DNA from: Symbiodinium natans
Lineage: Eukaryota > Sar > Dinophyceae > Suessiales > Symbiodiniaceae
NCBI GenBank assembly: GCA_905221605.1
Contig: CAJNDS010001779.1
Span: 1-64,000 of the forward strand
Length of the DNA stretch: 64,000 nt
Direction of reading: 5' to 3'
Notes under the pieces: generated by a model
Told to the model about the DNA's origin: nothing
Seen by the model: only the letters and a program-made list of their open reading frames with translations
Databases searched by the model: none
Shown: positions 23,241 to 33,844 of the stretch, piece after piece
Numbering within the stretch: position 1 is the stretch's first letter
Layout of the letters: every line of letters starts with the position of its first letter
Program-made: the position numbers and the translations under genes

Positions 23241-24274
23241 GCACTCCCCTGCCAATCAGATGTCACGTCCCCATCCGCGCTCCCCCCCCGACCCGTCCGT
23301 CAACCTCTATGCATGGTCCACGCCTCCCCATGCCACGCCCCTCTCCCAGCAAAATGTTCCGAACCCCTCCCTTGACCGTGTTGTCTCCGCGGCCTCCCGT
23401 CAACATTCTTTCGGTCCGACCCTCCTTTTTCGATAGAACGCCTTCCGCGTTGAAGCCAAGTTCAGAATTGGTTTTTTCGGGAAGAATCCAAGACAACAAA
23501 GAGCACGCGCAGAATAGACGTCAAGCGTCCAAGGCACGGGGGGGGGTCCCTCCCCTGAAATCAAGTACCGCAACCCTGCATGGGGGAGGGGGGTAGACTC
23601 AATCTTTAAGGGACCCCACCCCCGGAGCCCTTTAACTTATTGAATTGCATACCAGTTAAGGGTCGGGGTCGCTGATTGACCCACCTGAACACTAGAGAGA
23701 AAGGTTGTAAACGACAACTCTCGCAAGCTCCAACACTCGATGCGCCACGGAATAGCTATGCAACCACGTTCGGCTCCGAGACCACCATCCGTTTCCCTTA
23801 CGACTCGCACGTGCAGCCGTCGGCTCCCAAGAGAGGAACAGAACGATTCCTCCAGCTTGTCTGAAATTTGTGCCTTGACCCGCAGGTGCTGATCGTGCGT
23901 ATGGAGTCTCATTGTTGTTGTCTCACTGTGGATCAAATGAACCCTGTTCTCTTATCATTACCCACTTGATCCACCAAGCCTGGATCCAGGCGTCAGCTGT
24001 TGAAGCTGGTCGAAGCACAAGGTGTGGCGCCGTTTTATCTTCACATCAGTTTGCTGCTGCCATACCTAGCAATCCATGATGCTATGCCACGCAAGGCCCT
24101 GTGGATCCTGTGGTGGAAAGGATGTGATGAAAAAATCCTTTCGATTCTTTCTTTTCATGCCTGCGATCACAAGCACCATTCCTCTCTCGCTATGTCAAAC
24201 TCTCGCTCTATCGCTCTCTACAACTGGATCCAGACCTTTTGGCTGACAAGCCAGAGTGGTCAAGCGTCAGGGCA
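23241..24274. other. gene-poor stretch
   Basis: No convincing gene. A minus-strand open frame at 23637-23936 has a moderately protein-like segment (THDQHLRVKAQISDKLEESF) and might be a distal exon of the minus-strand gene at 24.3-24.8 kb, but nothing else supports it. Confidence 0.35.
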
Positions 24275-24824
24275 TCACATGCGACCCGTGCTCATCCATG
24301 GCCCATGCTGCGAATGCTGGCTAATGCTCGCAAACAGCAGCTGAGGAGACGAACTTGCGCACGAGACGGAAACGTTGGAACAAAGCCGGTCTTCATCTGA
24401 ATCTGCGTCACGAAGCCTTACGTAACGCATGCGAACTTGCGTGCCATTCACGAGAATCCCGGTCAAGTCCAGTCTTATGTTTCCAGTGCTCCTCATATAG
24501 GATATGATTTCTTCCCAAGTTTGGGGGGAGCGTGCCAACTCCTTTCTAGGGCGTGAGATGTCTACATTCGGAGAACGGAGAAGCTGCAATGCTTGCGCAC
24601 AGTACTTTTCCGATCGTGCATCTCGGTTCGTGCAGGTGCGGGGTGAAACCCACCTTCCTTAGGAAGGCCTTTCCCGAGCAGGCTGTAGCTCCATGCAAAA
24701 AGCCTTGACTCGGGGTCCGACTAAAGCGCATGAATTGGAATCGGGCATAGAGAACTTCTGAAACTTTGTCTCCGCTATCTTCGAGTCTTCGAGTCTTCGA
24801 GCATCTCGCATCTGTACTAGCCAT
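24275..24824 (-). CDS. possible small multi-exon gene, unrecognised
   Basis: Two minus-strand open segments lie just downstream of the FUSC-type gene. The first starts with ATG at 24824 (MASTDARCSKTRRLEDSGDK, then a segment with YARFQFMRFSRTPSQGF). The second, 24589-24380, contains TWEEIISYMRSTGNIRLDLT followed by GILVNGTQVRMRYVRLRD, which has the alternating pattern of beta strands. They are in different frames and would need a splice near 24620-24560. The ATG is only about 33 bp from the stop of the upstream gene on the same strand, a tight spacing seen in dinoflagellate gene clusters. No family recognised. Confidence 0.4.
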
Positions 24825-24856
24825 TGCTAAGCCGCTTTTTCCCCTTTCCGCGAGAA

Positions 24857-26251
24857 CTAGCCGTACTGCGCCAGGGCGGTCTGGATGTTGATGACCGCCT
24901 TGCTGCAGGTGTGCAGTGCGCTCAGGAGCATCTCGACTTGGGAGAGCAAGTCCGAGAGCGGGTCGTCTCCACGGTGGGTGTTCGCGACCTTTCGCATCTT
25001 CTCGACCAGCTGCTGGAAGGTCTGCTTTCGGTTTCCCACTGCCTCCAAGAGCCCAGACAATCTCCGGGTCACGTGGCTGGGTTTGGGAGTCGAGGCCGCG
25101 GACCTCAAGGCTTCAGAGCCTCGTTCCAAGATGGAATGTCGAAGGCTTGCGGCGGCACCGGTGTCGTCCGAGGTGTCGGAGGTTGATGCCTGCAGCCTTC
25201 GTTTGTAGAGATCTTTCAACATCACGTCCACGCTGGTGAGCTCCGTTGTGAAGTACTCTTCCATCTCAAGCAGAAGCGACTTGAAGTCCTGGTTGTCTGA
25301 CAAGACCGATGCCGCTGACTCGCCGATCATTGTGAAGAGCCACTCGAGCGTGCCCAGCTCCGAGACAATTGTACGGAAGGAGCCCTCGAGGTTTACGAAG
25401 AGTTCATACGGAAACTCAATTCCTCGGGGGGCTGGCTCGTCCGCGGCACTGGGCAAGAGTCTCTTCAGATCATCAAGATGTCGCAAGACGAGAGTCTCTT
25501 CATTTGAAGATCCATCTGCGTTGGCGGATCCTTTGTCCGTGCTGTTCAGGCCCATGACCCTGGAGAGTAGCCCCATGGACTTTTTCAGGGTGTGCTTCAG
25601 CTGATACTGAACAAGGCTTCGAGCACTCGAGAAGAGCAGCAGATCCAAAGTCAGCATGATTGCTCCTCCTAGAACGGCTGCCTTCACACTCGAGGCCAAG
25701 TACAACTCAGCCCCCAGGTCAATTGAGGAATTGTAGTCCCGGAACACACCGCTTGCAGGCACCAAAGAGTACACGCCAATTGCCAAGGTGGGAAGTGCAA
25801 CGCCGGCATTCGCTTTTGAGTGAAGTATCTGGAAAGTCAGCACAAATGCGTAAAACCACAACCACACTGCGAAGACTGCTGCATGGAACTCTGTCTTGAC
25901 TGCCAGAACTTGGCCGAGAGAGTGCCCCAAGACTGTACCGACAACCACCGCGTTCAGGCGTCGTGTAATCAAGCCCAGAGAGAACCCAGCACCCGTGGTA
26001 GTAGACACGACCGTGGCGACTGTCGCTGACGCTCCAGACGTGTAGGCATTCAGCATTCTCTCCAAACCAACCCAGCCAAACAAGAAAGCCAATACCATCG
26101 CCAGCGTGCTTCGAGCCACGAAGCGCAAGTGTGATGGGTAGTTTCCTTGGACTTTAGTTGTGAGGTCAAGGTCATGTCCTGGAGTACGTACGGATTCTGA
26201 TAGAAAGTGGATTCTCAGTTCAGAAGGTCTTTGCCAAACTATATACAACAC
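24857..26251 (-). CDS. FUSC-type membrane protein, C-terminal half (large 3' exon)
   Basis: Open frame of 464 codons carrying the second membrane domain of a two-half FUSC/aromatic-acid exporter-like protein (the superfamily that includes bacterial fusaric acid resistance proteins and plant aluminium-activated malate transporters). The first 200 residues contain about five or six hydrophobic helices, beginning at YPSHLRFVARSTLAMVLAFL and continuing through Gly/Ala/Ser-rich helices (ASATVATVVSTTTGAGFSLG) to LGGAIMLTLDLLLFSSAR. A cytosolic, mostly helical tail of about 230 residues follows and ends AVINIQTALAQYG before the stop. The first in-frame ATG at 26251 need not be the true exon start. 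With 26283-28848 it forms one gene; substrate unknown. Confidence 0.75.
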   Translation of the reverse strand: MLYIVWQRPSELRIHFLSESVRTPGHDLDLTTKVQGNYPSHLRFVARSTLAMVLAFLFGWVGLERMLNAYTSGASATVATVVSTTTGAGFSLGLITRRLNAVVVGTVLGHSLGQVLAVKTEFHAAVFAVWLWFYAFVLTFQILHSKANAGVALPTLAIGVYSLVPASGVFRDYNSSIDLGAELYLASSVKAAVLGGAIMLTLDLLLFSSARSLVQYQLKHTLKKSMGLLSRVMGLNSTDKGSANADGSSNEETLVLRHLDDLKRLLPSAADEPAPRGIEFPYELFVNLEGSFRTIVSELGTLEWLFTMIGESAASVLSDNQDFKSLLLEMEEYFTTELTSVDVMLKDLYKRRLQASTSDTSDDTGAAASLRHSILERGSEALRSAASTPKPSHVTRRLSGLLEAVGNRKQTFQQLVEKMRKVANTHRGDDPLSDLLSQVEMLLSALHTCSKAVINIQTALAQYG

Positions 26252-26282
26252 CGAAGAAAGACAGAAGAGCTTAATTAAGAGT

Positions 26283-27150
26283 CTACTGTACAGTATATAG
26301 GCAAGGATCGAGTCTGCGGCAGCTCCAGTCTGTTTCCAAGATCAGACAGAAACCTGAGCAGAGTCTCATTGGCGACAAGCACCTTGAGTATGAGCTGCGG
26401 CTGAGTGGCTTCAAAGGGTTCCAGGTTGTGCCGTACACAGCAGTGTCCAACACTTTGAGACGCAAGATCGTTCCTCGAGGAACGAGGTTGTGACTGTGAA
26501 ACGTGCCAACAACATGCCGCCTGCCAATCCGTGCGCCTATGTGCGCCTTATACATACTGCATCCCTGGAAGATCCCCCACACGCGCCTGATGCGATTGTG
26601 CATAAACCCAGCGCAAAGCTCATCATATCTCCGCTGAGCACTGTCTGGGAAACAGCCTTCGGAAACTCGGTCTTCATTGTGCCCATAGCCTGAGACGCGT
26701 TGCCATGACGTTGCGGGGGCATGTTGCCGCGCGGTGCATCACCATGTATCGGGAGCATGTCCTACTGGTACTTAATCAGTGTTGCACGCTACAAAGTTCT
26801 TAAGGAAGCCAAGCGGCTTCCTCAAAGTCCTCTGCTGCACTCACGTCGATGGTCGTGCCGGGGACCGGTAATGCCCTTGCGGCAGCACTGCACACGTCCA
26901 GGAGAGAGGGCAGCGTAGCCCCCATGATTTGAGCATTCGACTGCGGCATCCTCAGTTTTTTGCACAAAGTGCGAGACATGGAAAGAAATGGAACGCTCCC
27001 AGGTCTGACAGACATGCTGACACTGGTATCATCTGGTATTTCTGGTGCCGAGTCTCTTTGCCGCCAAGCGGTTGGCCATCGAAGCGTGCTGCAAGAGCGC
27101 GGCCATGAGTTCTGTGTAGGCCTCCAGCTTCTTCCGCCTCCGGCAACGTG
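26283..27150 (-). CDS. middle exons of the FUSC-type gene
   Basis: Three short coding-looking segments on the minus strand lie between the two large exons, in different frames and separated by stops. About 27150-27050 gives KKLEAYTELMAALLQHASMA; about 26965-26815 gives a helical segment with NAQIMGATLPSLLDVCSAAARA and EDFEEAAW; about 26440-26290 gives ATQPQLILKVLVANETLLRF. All are amphipathic helices, as expected of the cytosolic linker between two FUSC membrane halves. Splice sites were not resolved. Confidence 0.55.
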
Positions 27151-27372
27151 ATGGTAAGAAGCCGAAGTCCTATCCAGGGAAGAAGTTGTGCCGCTGTGCC
27201 GCACTGAAAGCAGGGACGTGTGGAAACAAAACAAGGAAGCATTCGCATTCTGTCCTCAAACCACGCGAAGGACAGGTGCCCCTCAATATCTGACAACCAC
27301 TCTCTGGTCCCGTCTATAGACGACCTTGGTCTTTGACGTTCTTTAACTCCCTGTGCTCAACCAGCAGCTTGC

Positions 27373-28848
27373 TCAACAGAATTTCAGCACGATAGTGTTA
27401 GTGTTCGTGTAACTAAGCGGCTGGATGGCCAGGTTGACCTCGGGGGTGGTGGCGAAGGGCAGCGCCTCCAAGACGGCGCTCAGCGTCTCGGCGAGCTCCG
27501 TGCTGCTCTTGGTGGCCTTGCTCAGGGCGTCGTTTGGGCAGGGCAGGAGCTGGCTCAGCACCGCGATGAAGCCACCGGCACAGGTCATGATGCTCTGGGT
27601 CCAAGGATCGCTTGGATCGTTGCTGAAAGCCGGCGAGGAGGGATCCACAAAGGCCATGGCCCAGTAGAGCACGTAGATCAGCGCGTAGACACGGACGCAG
27701 GTGCCGAAGCCAATGTAGAGGAAGATGCCCGTGAAGAGGGCCAAGTCTCCCAGGATGATCAGCGCCCTCAAGCTCCCCTCGTCCACGGCACTCCAGTGGA
27801 CGTTCATGAAGCACTCCCGCAGGAACTCCGCCGTGCTGTTGGTCTGAACGAAGCGCTCTCCGCTGCCTAGGTTGCACAGGGGCAGCCACTCGGAGGCGTA
27901 AATGATTCGGCCGAGGGCGAGGTCCGTCACCTCCTGGCGGGTAGCAAAAGCACCGCCTTTCAGGTACGAACCGAAAGCCCGGTTCATCAGAAGGACGTTC
28001 CCGAGCGCAAGCATCGTCCCAATGAAGCCCTCCAGGGAATAGCGCACCGAGGCACCAAGCGAAGGCCCAAGCAAATAACAAAAGTTCTGCATCGCCACGC
28101 CGAAGCTGGCCATATATTTGCTGCTCCGATCGCCCCAGGTGTTGAAGAACTCGGCCACGGGATACACAATGACAGGACCACCGATCACCAGCATCCAGAA
28201 AGACAGCCGGAATGCCAACCACCAGTTTGATTTGTACCGACGGCGGGCTCGCAAGGCAGTTTTCCTAAACTTTTGATGCGAGTGCAATTTCTCCAACACT
28301 TTGATCATCATATTTGCCCACTCTGGATCTGTGGGTGTAGGCATGACCGGCCTCTCGGTGTCCTGAGAGTCTATGAGTGTCAAGCTTGCTGGCTTGGGCT
28401 TGTTGAGGCCTTGCTCGATATCACGTAACTCATCCACTTGGTCGGTGTCCTCTTGCTCAACAGGCAGCACGTCACTGGCGTCCTCCTCCTTTGTCAGGCT
28501 AATAATTGGCGCTGGCGGAGGATGAAATGCTTCACGTGCAGCCTCATGCAAAACTTCAACTTCGTGCGAAGCTTCATTTGGAGCTTCATGCGCTTCATGC
28601 GGAACTTCATGCGAAGCTCGATAGCTTGGCGGCGTGACATGATCAGGTATGCAAGGCAGTGCTTGTACGGCATCCTTGCTTCTGTCAGCTCGCTTTATGA
28701 CCTTCAGCTTCACGCTCCGGCCCGCTAAGTCTGGTGGAGCGACGCCGTTGTGCTTTCGCACTGACGTGATCGTGCCTTCCACGGTCCGGGGTGGGCTTTC
28801 GCCTTCGGCACTTCTTTGGCCCGCCCTCCGACGCTCCCCATGAGACAT
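27373..28848 (-). CDS. FUSC-type membrane protein, N-terminal half (first large exon)
   Basis: Open frame of 491 codons starting at ATG 28848. Residues 1-190 are a hydrophilic cytosolic region; residues about 80-110 are a short His/Glu/Ala repeat (ASHEVPHEAHEAPNEASHEV). About six hydrophobic helices follow from residue 210: WWLAFRLSFWMLVIGGPVIV, then GVAMQNFCYLLGPSLGASVR, then GFIGTMLALGNVLLMNRAFG, then LRALIILGDLALFTGIFLYI and CVRVYALIYVLYWAMAF, then WTQSIMTCAGGFIAVLSQLL. This is the layout of the first half of a FUSC/ALMT-like protein, probably an organic-anion transporter or exporter at a cell or organelle membrane. The last residues before the stop at 27373 may be intron read-through. Confidence 0.75.
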   Translation of the reverse strand: MSHGERRRAGQRSAEGESPPRTVEGTITSVRKHNGVAPPDLAGRSVKLKVIKRADRSKDAVQALPCIPDHVTPPSYRASHEVPHEAHEAPNEASHEVEVLHEAAREAFHPPPAPIISLTKEEDASDVLPVEQEDTDQVDELRDIEQGLNKPKPASLTLIDSQDTERPVMPTPTDPEWANMMIKVLEKLHSHQKFRKTALRARRRYKSNWWLAFRLSFWMLVIGGPVIVYPVAEFFNTWGDRSSKYMASFGVAMQNFCYLLGPSLGASVRYSLEGFIGTMLALGNVLLMNRAFGSYLKGGAFATRQEVTDLALGRIIYASEWLPLCNLGSGERFVQTNSTAEFLRECFMNVHWSAVDEGSLRALIILGDLALFTGIFLYIGFGTCVRVYALIYVLYWAMAFVDPSSPAFSNDPSDPWTQSIMTCAGGFIAVLSQLLPCPNDALSKATKSSTELAETLSAVLEALPFATTPEVNLAIQPLSYTNTNTIVLKFC

Positions 28849-29515
28849 CTCGCCGATCTCGCCTAGAAAGGCCTAAGGCCGCGAGAGAGCTGAGCAAACC
28901 TTTTCCGCACAGCCGCAAGTTGGGAAGGGGGATCCCTCTCACATTTGGAGAGAGAGAGACGTAGCTGAATTGATAGCCTCCGAGCCCAACTTCAGCCAAA
29001 CATGAAACCCATGGCAGCGCAAGCGAGTGAGAGAGACACGAAAGACATGCGCATCACGTGCAAGGGACCTGCACAACTAACTACGCACTCTGCTCACCCG
29101 GTCGGAACCCTCATTAGTCTCGTTCATAGAATCATGAAGAGGTTTTCGGCTATGAATGCCTGCTCTCTGTCTCCAAGGTCTACCTTCCTCCCTCTCCTTC
29201 TCTTGTTCTCCTGTGCCAAAGCTGTCGTCCGACGCCTGTCGTCTAAGCCTAAACCCACACTTGTGAGATCGTGAAACCGCCACTGCCCGTTGACGCTGCA
29301 ATCCAGGGCTTTTCCTGAACCGGTACCAAGCTCACATGCCGACATAGTGGTAGGACACGTTCGTCAGGTTGACCTCAGAAGAATCGAAAGGACCCACATC
29401 TGCGAATTCTGCGAATGCGCCACTATGCGAAAGGATAAACGCAGACTGGACCGCTACTTCATGCTACTTCTATACTCGAGTCGTACGAGTCATACCATTG
29501 TGCTCTCTGATTCTT
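28849..29515. other. upstream flank of the FUSC-type gene
   Basis: No gene recognised between the FUSC start and the CT-rich tract. No TATA box or spliced-leader remnant that I could identify lies directly upstream of 28848. Confidence 0.4.
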
Positions 29516-29785
29516 TCTTTTTGTTCGTTCTTTCTTTCTTTCTTTCGTTATTTCGCTCTTTCTTTTTTGCTTTGTGTCGTTCTTTCTTTCTTTCTGTCTT
29601 TCCTTCTTTCTGTCTTTCTTTCTGTCTTTCTTTCTGTCTTTCTTTCTGTCTTTCTGTCTGTCTTTATTTATTGTTTTATTTTGTGGGTCTTGGGGGGCTC
29701 TCTTTCTCTCTCTCCCTCTCTCTCTGCCTTCTTTCCTTCCTTCCTTCCTTCCCTCCCTCCCTCCCTTCCCTCCCTCCCTCCCTCC
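29516..29785 (+). repeat. CTTT/CCTT pyrimidine-rich microsatellite
   Basis: A polypyrimidine tract of imperfect TTTC, TTTCTGTC and TTCC/CTCC words. It is open on the plus strand as a Phe/Leu/Ser-rich frame and on the minus strand as a Lys/Glu/Arg-rich frame, purely because of composition. More TCTC repeats follow at 29844-29865. Confidence 0.95.
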
Positions 29786-30458
29786 TCCGTCCTTCCTTCC
29801 TTCGCATATGATCTTTCTTTCTTTCGGGTGTGGGGGCATATGATCTCTCTCTCTCTCTCTCGCTCTTTCCTTGTTCAGCAAAAACTGTGCCTTTTTTTGC
29901 TCTCTCTTCTCTCCCATTGCAACATGAGGAAAAACCACCACACTGGCAGACCTCTTCCTTCGCAGCTTTGTGAGAATACTCCCAGATATGCTTGTGGGGT
30001 TTCAGGCTTTTTTTCGCGCCAGCAAAGAGAGCTGGAGCCGGCCTAATTGTCAGGAATATCGGGTGGGCCACATCTTGCCGTGTTGTTACTGCAACGTGAG
30101 TTCAAAAAAGGGGGCACAAGTTTTCCCATGTGGATGATGAAAGAAGGACGACATCATTCTTTAGCTCGTACTTGTGTTTTTTGGGCCCCTCTCCTCCTCT
30201 CAGCTTTCACGAGCAGTGCACTACAATCGAGTTCTGCATGCTGGTGCAGTAGCCGCCACAAGCGAGAACGGTAGATTCTCTTTGATGAGACACCCTCGGC
30301 CCAACCTCCATCCCAGGGCCCAAGCGCGGAGGCAACTGAGGACCAACGCGGCGAGCACGACCACGCCTCGAGATCAGGAAGTCCCTGCAAGACATGGCAG
30401 TTAACTGCAGTTGTTGAGGAGCATCTGAGTCTGAGTTTTCCTCTCAGGCGCTGGCCCG
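29786..30458. other. 3' flank or unresolved last exon of the UNC-50 gene
   Basis: No clear gene. The last hydrophobic helix of UNC-50 proteins is not accounted for in the exons found and could be encoded here on the minus strand, but I could not identify it. Confidence 0.35.
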
Positions 30459-32085
30459 ATGGATAGAGGATCACCTCCGTTCGTTCCAAAAAGGGCAGGA
30501 CGCTGTACCTTGGAAGAATTTCGAAGGACATTGTCGAAGGGTTGAAGCTGGCTGCGGGCTTAAAGGAGGCCCAACACTCACCCCCCCCCCGCCCCATGCT
30601 TCATTGGGCATCTTCAAACTCCGTTGTCGGAAGCGAAGGCTTCACCGGCTGAGGGCTTCGCCCGAGTGACATGATGTACAAGTAGTAGCACAGAGCGGCC
30701 GCGTACAAACAGTTGCCTGGTGAAACAGGGGTGTTTGTGTTAACCCTCCAGCAGGGGTGGGGAACAGCTTAACGAGAGAGAAAGAAGAGAGATGCACTTT
30801 TTTGACCCCAAGTGATTTGAAGAAAGATTCCAAGATCCTCGATAGGGTGCTTGGAGATGGATCGCTTCTTTTGCACATGTTCATGTGGGAAGGGTTACCA
30901 TATGCATGCCTGTCCACTCAAAGGGTCTTGCACGTACAAAGCATGATACTGGAAGGTATACATGACGACTTAAGGTGCGACACATACTTGCCAGCATGCG
31001 AATGGGTCAACAGCTCACAACATTTACGCCCGGCGGCTCAACATCGCAGCTGCAAAGCTGGGCTGCATAACAACAGGCAGCAAGAAATAGTGCAGCACCT
31101 TATCTGATGTCAATGCTTTCGGAATTCGGACTCCAACGACGGCCCCGTCTTCCAAGTACCATCAGTGCACCAAGGCCCCAGCGTACAGCACGAGGAACAG
31201 AGGAAAGAAGGAGTTGCAATGGATGTCAAATGCATACATCCACTCCTGGCAAGTAGGATTGCTGGCTGAATGTTGAAACATTCCGCCCTTCAGTGCCTTT
31301 TTTCTAGGGGCTCCTATACACATAACAGGCCAGCAGGTCCATCTTCTGCTCCACGCCGTGGAAGGACTGCGCTCGCATATAGTTGTTCGCAACGAACCAA
31401 GAAACCTCGATCTGCCCAACACAGGGGGGAAACGGTCGTGCGCACTTTTTGGTGCCGGCATACCCGATGACGGGATGACGAGTTCGTAAGGTCAAGGACA
31501 CTAGAAATCAACACTCCGAGCACAAGGAAGTGCCCGATGACGAAGTGAAGCACAATGTGCAACAACACCGTTCCTTGGCTTACAGCAGCGGGGGGCGTGA
31601 ATTCTCACATATAGGCCTGCAGCGAAAACATGCCCGCCTGTGGCTTGGAAGGCGATGCCATATGCGATGGCCGCGACGGTGAGGAAAAACACTAGCACCT
31701 GGCACGGCGCCACTATTTCAGCAGGCCCTGGCCACGAAGTCTCTTCTGACAAGGACAAAAAAGCCCCTGGCCACAACGAAGGCTGGATCGTCCCTCGCCT
31801 CAGGCTCTCTGAAAGTCACAGGTTCTTCTCACGCGAAAAAGCATGCGCTAGGAGAGAGCCACATATGGGATTCTTCTAAGGCCCGATCCCATTGGTTCTT
31901 TGTTTGCTTTCGGTATGACGTCAACTGATAGACTTTCCTCGAGGGCCAACAAAGTGCAATACTTTTTGCAACCGGGTGGGAGCTGTAGGAGCTGTTGGGA
32001 ATTGTTGCAGGGCGGTGCTCCTGGGCGCAATGCACAAGTACAACATCTGCGCGAAGGTATAGTCAATGTCCATTTGCGCCTCAGT
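30459..32085 (-). CDS. UNC50: UNC-50 family Golgi membrane protein, multi-exon
   Basis: At least nine short exons on the minus strand follow the order of UNC-50 proteins, conserved Golgi/ER multi-pass membrane proteins (needed in worms for receptor assembly; the yeast homologue is Gmh1). Segments: 32082-32023 AQMDIDYTFAQMLYLCIAP; 31938-31883 KVYQLTSYRKQTKNQWDR; 31798-31769 ARDDPAFVVA; 31702-31635 QVLVFFLTVAAIAYGIAF; 31568-31500 LHIVLHFVIGHFLVLGVLIS; 31407-31341 FVANNYMRAQSFHGVEQKM; 31248-31178 EWMYAFDIHCNSFFPLFLVL; 31105-31035 VLHYFLLPVVMQPSFAAAML; 30716-30661 NCLYAAALCYYLYIMSLG; 30515-30462 YSVLPFLERTEVILYP. The family's YRKQTK.QW, DDPAF, YAFD.H.N.F.PL and LPFL motifs are all visible. Exons are about 30-80 bp; introns run from about 60 to 320 bp. 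The first exon and the last helix are not resolved. Confidence 0.85.
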
Positions 32086-33844
32086 GCAGAGATGCACCCG
32101 ACCACCCGACCAGTTCCGTTTACTCATGTTTCTTCTCTAGTCCGGCTCCAAGCTGTGCGACTGAACGCGCGAGTTTCCGAGCTTCACTTAATGTGCCCCC
32201 TGCTTCAGGCTCTGCACCCCAGTCCCAAGCACAACCAGAGTATGCTGCTGGCACGGGGCCGTCCTGCGAGCCTGTGCCCCTCATCCCTTCCCCCCCAGCC
32301 ACGCATTATGCATCGTTCGGTCTCCAGACGGGTCCAGCGCTCTCACTCGTGACATGAAATTGACATGAAAGATGCGCTGTGCAATCATGGCGTCCGTAAG
32401 CCCTTCGCATAGTGCAGCATTCGCCGCAAATACTCTGACAGCGACGGCGAGTGCATGAAGGAAGGGCGCTCCGACCTCAGGTTGACATGACATTGACATG
32501 CTGCAAAGGGTGTTTCGAACCGGTGCCCGCATTACTGAGCCCACTGCTCCACATGCAGCGGAAGCATGGCGGCGAGCCCACCAATCTCTTCGATCGTCTT
32601 ACGCTCTGGGCAGCATAGATATCCTAGTTATTGTGCGGTTGATTCAAAGCTCACGCCGGGTTTGGACAGGGAGGTCTGGGGCGTTCTAGGACGACATCCT
32701 GCATTTGACCATGCAAAGCCAAGTCCAGCTTATCGGGTAGCTGGCTGCCATCCTAAAGCCAACTCCTGCTTAAGAACAAGTTGCGTGTTCTCTAGGAAGG
32801 GTGGCGCCTCGTTTCTTGCAAGGCGGAGCTCTCAAACTTCGATGGCACAACGCAGCGGCATCAGACAGCGACAGCAAACTCGGCTTGATATTGGCTTGCC
32901 ACAAGCAACTCATCACAAAAGGTTCATCCCCTCTCTTTCCGCATCGCATGCCAGCAGAAGGACTGAAAATGTGATGGTGGGAAAGGAAGTGGTACGGAGA
33001 TGGTGCTTGTGGCCAGGAAGTAGGAAGCGACCCCGAAGCTGACCTTGTAACGCCATCGACTCCAACACATGGCATCCAAGCATGATAACGTGATTTACCT
33101 GTAGATCTTCTCTTCAAAGAAATTTCCTGGCTATCAGCCTGGCATGATATCCGGGTATACACATTGCAACTTGGCAGTGTGCGAAACACCCTGCCCAGCG
33201 CTCTAACCGTTCTGGCAACATACCGCGACATGAGAAACATTGCGAAACTGCCATGCAAGCACAACTTTCCCAAGGTAGCCTAGTCTCCTTCTGCTGCTAA
33301 CAGTTCACGCTGCAAAGGCCTAATTGATGAAAGCTCGTTCCTTGTCAAACCCAAAGTGCAATCTTGATGGCACTGTGAACAGCATTGTGTGGAGAAGTGA
33401 TTGCACACTTATTTTAGGCTGCTATCCTTTTGAGACCATTGGCCTCCACCGTTGCAGGGGTCAACCATCTTGATATTTCCTGCGGTCCATTGCGTTTATG
33501 TGCACGACCCGTCTTCATCGCTCTCTACCAATTGAATGCCAAGTTCAACCAACAGCCCAATGCAAACCGTCCTGCGCCGTATCCGCTGTTCACATCCTGA
33601 ACTTCTTCATCGCGCGCGCTGGTCAAAGTCACAGAGACCAGGATCCAAATAAATACGTAAGCATATCGGGTTTGTCCAGCGCCTGTGATGGATGTTCAGA
33701 TCCGCGGTGATCACCTCTACAAGGCTGCACCAATCAAGATTGGACGAAGCCAATCAGTGGATCTGCTGCGTTGTCGATACTGTCCGGAGGAGTCCAAAGA
33801 GAAGGGGGAGCAGGGGATGACTTGCCAAAGGTGCAAGCATGTTG
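32086..33844. other. stretch with weak minus-strand exon candidates
   Basis: No recognised gene. Two minus-strand helical segments look protein-like: near 32465-32345 (FLHALAVAVRVFAANAALCE, then GLTDAMIAQRIFHVNFMS) and near 32215-32125 (TLSEARKLARSVAQLGAGLE). They may be 5' exons of the UNC-50 gene, although that family normally has a short N-terminus, or belong to another gene. A longer minus-strand frame at 32770-33273 has no motif I know. Confidence 0.35.

Noticed and set aside
22658-23596. Pro/Arg/Ala-rich open frames on both strands
   Set aside because: Product of the 9-bp GC-rich repeat; the flanks lack coding signs.
29290-30046. Phe/Leu/Ser-rich open frames
   Set aside because: They follow from the CT-rich microsatellite.
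32475-32560. tRNA-like sequence on the minus strand with GGTTCGAAAC
   Set aside because: The spacing between the A-box-like and B-box-like words is too short for an anticodon arm, and the cloverleaf does not close properly.
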